Part shown: positions 59,672 to 64,000 of the stretch, in pieces
Layout of the letters: every line of letters starts with the position of its first letter
Numbering within the stretch: the first letter of the stretch is position 1
From: Sediminibacterium sp. TEGAF015
Lineage (GTDB): Bacteria > Bacteroidota > Bacteroidia > Chitinophagales > Chitinophagaceae
NCBI RefSeq assembly: GCF_025997995.1
Contig: NZ_AP026683.1
Span: 372,501 to 436,500 of the forward strand
Length of the DNA: 64,000 nucleotides
Direction: 5' to 3'
Position numbers and translations under genes: made by a program
The notes under the pieces: generated by a model
The model's database searches: none
Told to the model about the DNA's origin: nothing
Seen by the model: only the letters and a program-made list of their open reading frames with translations

Positions 59672-62062
59672 ATGAAAAAAGTTGCGCTGTTCATGGTAGT
59701 TGCCTTGTTTGCCTCCGGCACTCAGGCTCAGAATATCATGAACAATCCCACATCAAATCATGGGAACAAATTTGAACAGTTAGGCACTATTTTGCCCACA
59801 CCTAACGAGTATCGTACTGCCAGTGGGGCACCAGGCCCTAAGTATTGGCAACAAAGAGCCGATTATATTATTAAGGCAGAATTGGATGAGGCCAATCTAA
59901 AATTAAAGGGTACTGAAACGGTAACCTACTTCAATAACTCTCCAGATGTATTGACTTATTTGTGGTTACAGCTAGATGAAAATGAGCATAGTTCTAAGAA
60001 CAATGCCAATTACCAGGACGCAACTGCCATGCCTCGTCAGGTAACTACCAGTCAGTTGGACAATATGGCAAATGCAAAGAAAGATAATGGCAATGGACAT
60101 ATCATTTCTTCATTAACAGATATTGCCGGAAAGCCTTTAAAATACACCATCAATAGAACCATGATGCGTGTTGACTTGCCAGCACCACTAAAGCCTGGAC
60201 AGAAATTTGTATTCAATGTTGCCTGGAGTTATAAAATCACCAACAGAATGGTAGAAGGGGGTAGAGGTGGTTACGAAACCCTGGAAGATGGTAATAATTT
60301 ATTTACCATGGCACAGTGGTTTCCCCGTTTGTGTGTTTACAGCGACTTTCAGGGATGGCAGAACCAGCAATTTACCGGAAGAGGGGAGTTTGCTTTAGCT
60401 TTTGGAAACTATGATGTTACTTTAACAGTACCTGCTGATCATATTGTATTGAGTACTGGTGTTTGTCAGAACTATGCACAGGTTTTATCACCTGCACAAA
60501 TGGCTAGATGGAACCAAGCTCAGACTGCCAAAGAGCCGGTGGAAATTGCTACATTGGAAGAAGCTAAAGCCAAGGAAGCATCAAAAAGCACTCAAAAGAA
60601 AACCTGGGTATACAAGGCAGAAAATGTTAGAGATTTTGCTTGGACTACAAGCCGCAGATATATCTGGGATGCCATGCCTGTTTACGTTGAGGGTAAAAAA
60701 ATCATGTGCATGAGCGGATATCCGAAAGAAGCATATGGTTTGTACAGAAAGTTTTCAACCAAAGTGGTTGCACATACTATCAAGTCTTATTCTAAGTTCT
60801 CTATTCCTTATCCTTACCCTGTAGCTCAGAGTATTGAAGCTTCCAATGGGATGGAATATCCAATGATCTGTTTTAATAATGGAAGAACCAATAAAGATGG
60901 TTCTTACAGTGAGCAAACCAAGGTTGGGATGATTGGGGTGATAGTGCATGAAGTGGGACATAATTTCTTCCCAATGATTGTAAATAGTGATGAACGTCAA
61001 TGGAGCTGGATGGATGAAGGTATTAACAGCTTTGTTCAATACCTGACTGAAGAATTATTTGATAACAAATATCCTTCCAGAGGTGGTCCGGCATGGGGCA
61101 TCGCAGGTTATATGCGATTACCTAAAGAGCAACTGGAACCTATTATGACCAATAGTGAAAATATTGTTCTTTTTGGACCTAATGCTTACACTAAACCTGC
61201 TACTGGTTTGAACATTCTTCGTGAAACCATTATGGGAAGAGAGTTATTTGATTATGCATTTAAAGAATATGCACGTAGATGGGCTTTTAAACACCCTACA
61301 CCAGCTGATTTCTTCCGTACTATGGAAGATGCCAGTGCCGAAGATTTGGACTGGTTCTGGAGAGGTTGGTTCTACGGAATTGATCCTGTGGATATAGCCA
61401 TTGATACAGTTAAACATGCGGTAATGAATCCTGATGCAAAACCAAATGCACCTCAGGCTTCTACACAAACCATGCCGCTGGCAAAGCCTTTATTCAGTGG
61501 TGCTGCGGCCTTTGATGATATTTCTAAGCAGCGTAACAGAAATGATAAAAGCATTATTTTCTTAACAGATGCTGATACCAGCCTTAGAGATTTCTATTGG
61601 AGATATACACGTGGAATGGAACCCTATGATTCTGTAACCCGTGTTCCTGTTCCTAGTTTCCCTGCACCAACAGAATTAACAGCAGAAGAAAAGGCCAAAT
61701 ACCAGAATGTGAATTTGTACGAAGTTACCTTCTCTAATAAAGGCGGATTAGTAATGCCCATTATTGTAGAATTCACTTTCGAAGACGGCACTACTGAAAC
61801 AGAAAAAATTCCTGCTCAAATCTGGAGAAAGAATGAGCAGAAAGTTACCAAGCTGTTCATGACTACCAAAAAAGCCAAGCATATTAAGTTAGATCCAATG
61901 AAAGAAACAGCGGACATTAATGAAGGGAATAATGTATGGCCTAAAAATGGAGTTGCTCCTGAGCCAAGCAAGTTCAGCTTGTTCAAAAGCGCAGCCGGAA
62001 GAAGCCGCGGTCAATCCAGTGGAGCCAATCCAATGCAGAACGCGATGCAGAAATCCAACTAA
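59672..62062 (+). CDS. M1 family metallopeptidase, first copy
   Basis: This 796-residue enzyme has a signal peptide (about residues 1-19), an N-terminal beta-domain and a gluzincin catalytic domain. Zinc is bound by HEVGH in VHEVGHNFFPM and the Glu of SWMDEGINSF about 20 residues later. The substrate-binding part precedes it (EASNGMEYPMICF). It trims peptides from the N-terminus outside the cytoplasm. A terminator and a highly similar copy follow. Confidence 0.92.
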   Translation: MKKVALFMVVALFASGTQAQNIMNNPTSNHGNKFEQLGTILPTPNEYRTASGAPGPKYWQQRADYIIKAELDEANLKLKGTETVTYFNNSPDVLTYLWLQLDENEHSSKNNANYQDATAMPRQVTTSQLDNMANAKKDNGNGHIISSLTDIAGKPLKYTINRTMMRVDLPAPLKPGQKFVFNVAWSYKITNRMVEGGRGGYETLEDGNNLFTMAQWFPRLCVYSDFQGWQNQQFTGRGEFALAFGNYDVTLTVPADHIVLSTGVCQNYAQVLSPAQMARWNQAQTAKEPVEIATLEEAKAKEASKSTQKKTWVYKAENVRDFAWTTSRRYIWDAMPVYVEGKKIMCMSGYPKEAYGLYRKFSTKVVAHTIKSYSKFSIPYPYPVAQSIEASNGMEYPMICFNNGRTNKDGSYSEQTKVGMIGVIVHEVGHNFFPMIVNSDERQWSWMDEGINSFVQYLTEELFDNKYPSRGGPAWGIAGYMRLPKEQLEPIMTNSENIVLFGPNAYTKPATGLNILRETIMGRELFDYAFKEYARRWAFKHPTPADFFRTMEDASAEDLDWFWRGWFYGIDPVDIAIDTVKHAVMNPDAKPNAPQASTQTMPLAKPLFSGAAAFDDISKQRNRNDKSIIFLTDADTSLRDFYWRYTRGMEPYDSVTRVPVPSFPAPTELTAEEKAKYQNVNLYEVTFSNKGGLVMPIIVEFTFEDGTTETEKIPAQIWRKNEQKVTKLFMTTKKAKHIKLDPMKETADINEGNNVWPKNGVAPEPSKFSLFKSAAGRSRGQSSGANPMQNAMQKSN

Positions 62063-62084
62063 TACATAAGTTAAAACTATATAC

Positions 62085-62118
62085 AATGCCACCTGCTTAA
62101 ATTCGGGTGGCATTTTGT
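62085..62118 (+). terminator. Terminator between the two M1 peptidase genes
   Basis: AATGCCACC and GGTGGCATT form a 9-bp stem with a loop of 12 nt and a short T tract. Confidence 0.7.
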
Positions 62119-62157
62119 ATTTTAGCCAACGCTATAGCTATTCATAAAAAACATTGT

Positions 62158-64000
62158 ATGAAGAAAATTTTGACGGTTGCTTTTGCCATTTTTTCTGTGT
62201 TTCAAACATATGCGCAAAACATCATGAACAATCCCAGTTCCAATCATGGGAATAAGTTTGAACAGTTGGGTACCATATTACCTACGCCTAATGAATACCG
62301 GACAGCCAGTGGGGCTCCTGGTCCAAAGTATTGGCAACAACGGGCTGACTATATTATTAAAGCAATATTGGATGAACCTAAACTGAGCTTATCAGGAACA
62401 GAAACCATCACCTACTTTAACAATTCGCCTGATGTATTAACCTATCTATGGTTGCAATTAGACGAAAACCAGCACAGTTCGGTCAATAATGCCAACTATC
62501 AGGATGCATCTAATTTGGAAAATGCCGTTAATACCAATCAACTGGATAAGCTTGCCGCTGCTAAATCAGACAATGGCTATGGTCATAAAATTTCCAAGTT
62601 AACGGATGTATTAGGTAAGCCCTTGAAGTACCTTATTAATAAAACCATGATGCGGATAGAATTACCTTCTCCGCTAAAACCTGGTCAGAAATTTGTTTTT
62701 AGTGTAGACTGGAGTTACAAGATTTCAGACAGGATGACTTTTGCGGGCAGAGGCGGATATGAAATGCTGGAAGACGGTAATCATTTATTTACCATGGCAC
62801 AGTGGTTTCCCCGTTTATGTGTGTACAGCGATTTTCAGGGTTGGCAGAACCAACAGTTCTCAGGTAGAGGAGAATTTGCTTTGACTTTTGGCAATTACGA
62901 TGTTACACTAACCGTGCCATCTGATCATATTGTGCTGAGTACAGGTGTTTGTCAAAACTATGCACAGTTATTAACTCCGGCACAGTTAAGTCGATGGAAT
63001 CAAGCGCAAACCAGCAAGGAGCCAGTTGAAATAGCTACCCTAGAAGAAGCCAATCAACGATCAACCGGAAAATCTGCAAAAAACAAGACCTGGGTATACA
63101 AGGCAGAGAACGTAAGAGATTTTGCCTGGACCTCCAGTCGCAGATATATCTGGGATGCCATGCCTGTTTATATTGAAGGAAAGAAAGTTATGTGTATGAG
63201 TGGCTATCCAAAAGAAGCGTATGGTTTGTATCGTAAGTTTTCTACCAAAGCGGTTGCACATACCATTAAAACCTATTCTAAATTTTCTATCCCATATCCA
63301 TATCCTGTAGCGCAAAGTATTGAAGCTTCCAATGGAATGGAATATCCGATGATTTGTTTCAATAATGGAAGAACCAATAAAGACGGCTCTTATGCAGAAG
63401 CTACTAAATATGGAATGATTGGTGTAATCATACATGAAGTAGGGCATAATTTCTTCCCAATGATTGTAAATAGCGACGAACGTCAGTGGAGCTGGATGGA
63501 TGAAGGCTTGAACACATTCGTTCAGTTTCTTACAGAAGAAGAGTGGGATAATAAATATCCTAGTCGCCGTGGTCCTGCCCGTCTGATCACCGACTATATG
63601 CGCTTGCCTAAAGATCAACTGGAACCTATTATGACCAACAGCGACAATATTATTCAGTTTGGTCCAAATGCCTATGCGAAGCCTGCAACAGGTCTTAATA
63701 TTTTAAGAGAGACCATCATGGGCAGGGAATTATTTGATTATGCATTTAAAGAGTATGCCAGAAGATGGGCATTTAAACATCCAACTCCTGCCGATTTATT
63801 TCGTACCATGGAAGATGCCAGCGCAGAAGATTTGGATTGGTTCTGGAGAGGTTGGTTCTATAGCATTGAGCCATGTGATATTGCCATAGAGGGCGTAAAG
63901 CATGCAGTGGTGAACAAACAGCCTGCAGCTGTGGCGCCAAGAACAGGAGCACCTGCAATGCGTAGTCTTGATAAACCATTATTCAGTGGTGCTGCAGCTT
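62158..64000 (+). CDS. M1 family metallopeptidase, second copy, 3' end outside window
   Basis: The frame opens at ATG 62158 (MKKILTVAFAIFSVF, signal peptide) and has no stop to the window end, 614 codons on. It repeats the first copy almost residue by residue: QNIMNNPSSNHGNKF, KYWQQRADYIIKA, the zinc motif HEVGH and the Glu of SWMDEGLNTF. Differences occur mainly in short loops, for example SGRPARLITDY-like changes after the zinc site. The pair looks like a tandem duplication with later divergence. Confidence 0.92.
   Translation, partial: MKKILTVAFAIFSVFQTYAQNIMNNPSSNHGNKFEQLGTILPTPNEYRTASGAPGPKYWQQRADYIIKAILDEPKLSLSGTETITYFNNSPDVLTYLWLQLDENQHSSVNNANYQDASNLENAVNTNQLDKLAAAKSDNGYGHKISKLTDVLGKPLKYLINKTMMRIELPSPLKPGQKFVFSVDWSYKISDRMTFAGRGGYEMLEDGNHLFTMAQWFPRLCVYSDFQGWQNQQFSGRGEFALTFGNYDVTLTVPSDHIVLSTGVCQNYAQLLTPAQLSRWNQAQTSKEPVEIATLEEANQRSTGKSAKNKTWVYKAENVRDFAWTSSRRYIWDAMPVYIEGKKVMCMSGYPKEAYGLYRKFSTKAVAHTIKTYSKFSIPYPYPVAQSIEASNGMEYPMICFNNGRTNKDGSYAEATKYGMIGVIIHEVGHNFFPMIVNSDERQWSWMDEGLNTFVQFLTEEEWDNKYPSRRGPARLITDYMRLPKDQLEPIMTNSDNIIQFGPNAYAKPATGLNILRETIMGRELFDYAFKEYARRWAFKHPTPADLFRTMEDASAEDLDWFWRGWFYSIEPCDIAIEGVKHAVVNKQPAAVAPRTGAPAMRSLDKPLFSGAAA

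Overview
The window is a gene-dense chromosomal segment of a Bacteroidota bacterium, most likely a member of the Chitinophagaceae. I infer this from the TAnnTTTG-type -7 promoter elements, the rpmB-rpmG-DUF4295-ftsY cluster, a secreted NHL protein with a type IX secretion C-terminal signal, Cys-rich DUF6132/DUF2892 small membrane proteins, and clade II (Sec/lipoprotein) nosZ. I saw no insertion sequence, prophage or CRISPR array. Genus-level placement is not possible by reading alone.

Layout. 1-4.1 kb: housekeeping genes (dipeptide epimerase end, NUDIX, CorA, dapF, four-helix bundle protein, nucleoside phosphorylase). 4.2-18.7 kb: tRNA-Cys, then a large sulfur-metabolism island. It holds a TauE/SafE exporter, two ETHE1-type persulfide dioxygenase-rhodanese fusions, a YHS lipoprotein, OsmC, an MFS carrier, and then one long operon: two small Cys-rich membrane proteins, thioredoxin, rhodanese, UspA, split YeeE/YedE thiosulfate transporter, TsdA-like dihaem cytochrome c, SoxB-like Tat enzyme, OprD-like porin and a Crp/Fnr regulator. 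18.6-35.2 kb: ornithine aminotransferase, serine hydrolase, glycosyltransferase, tRNA-Gly and tRNA-Leu, purE/pdxJ, UbiD, anmK, ribosomal proteins, ftsY, polyprenyl synthase, amino acid permease, Smr protein and the RNase P RNA. 35.2-45.7 kb: an 18-repeat NHL protein, prfB with its programmed frameshift, mgtE, a DUF3472-FKBP fusion and an S10 peptidase. 45.8-54.9 kb: a nitrous-oxide reduction region (Crp/Fnr regulator, 12-TM protein, fasciclin lipoprotein; on the minus strand cytochrome c, nosZ, a membrane-NosL fusion, nosD, nosF, nosY, truncated haemoglobin). 54.9-64 kb: PAP2 phosphatase, GT39 glycosyltransferase, CBS-domain protein, HupE/UreJ-like protein and a tandem pair of M1 metallopeptidases, the second cut off by the window end.

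The strongest new signal is regulatory. Five transcription units of the sulfur island each carry a GTAAC-N4-GTTAC-like operator whose centre lies 33-34 bp upstream of a TAnnTTTG-like element and 45-58 bp before the start codon. This is the geometry of class II Crp-type activation, so the island looks like one regulon. The last gene block of the operon encodes a Crp/Fnr protein with a cysteine cluster (C76, C82, C83) and Val182 where the family normally has the DNA-reading Glu, which fits the atypical half-site. The nos operon and the fasciclin gene carry a different, FNR-like box (TGAY-TGTA-RTCA) with the same spacing, and the local second Crp/Fnr protein keeps the FNR-like VETVIR helix.

Functionally, the island would import or export sulfur anions (porin, YeeE/YedE, TauE), oxidise thiosulfate in the periplasm (TsdA-like plus SoxB-like, with no SoxYZ, SoxAX or SoxCD visible) and handle sulfane sulfur in the cytoplasm (persulfide dioxygenases, rhodanese, thioredoxin, OsmC). 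A SoxB-like enzyme without SoxYZ, paired with a TsdA-like cytochrome, may be an undescribed thiosulfate or tetrathionate module.
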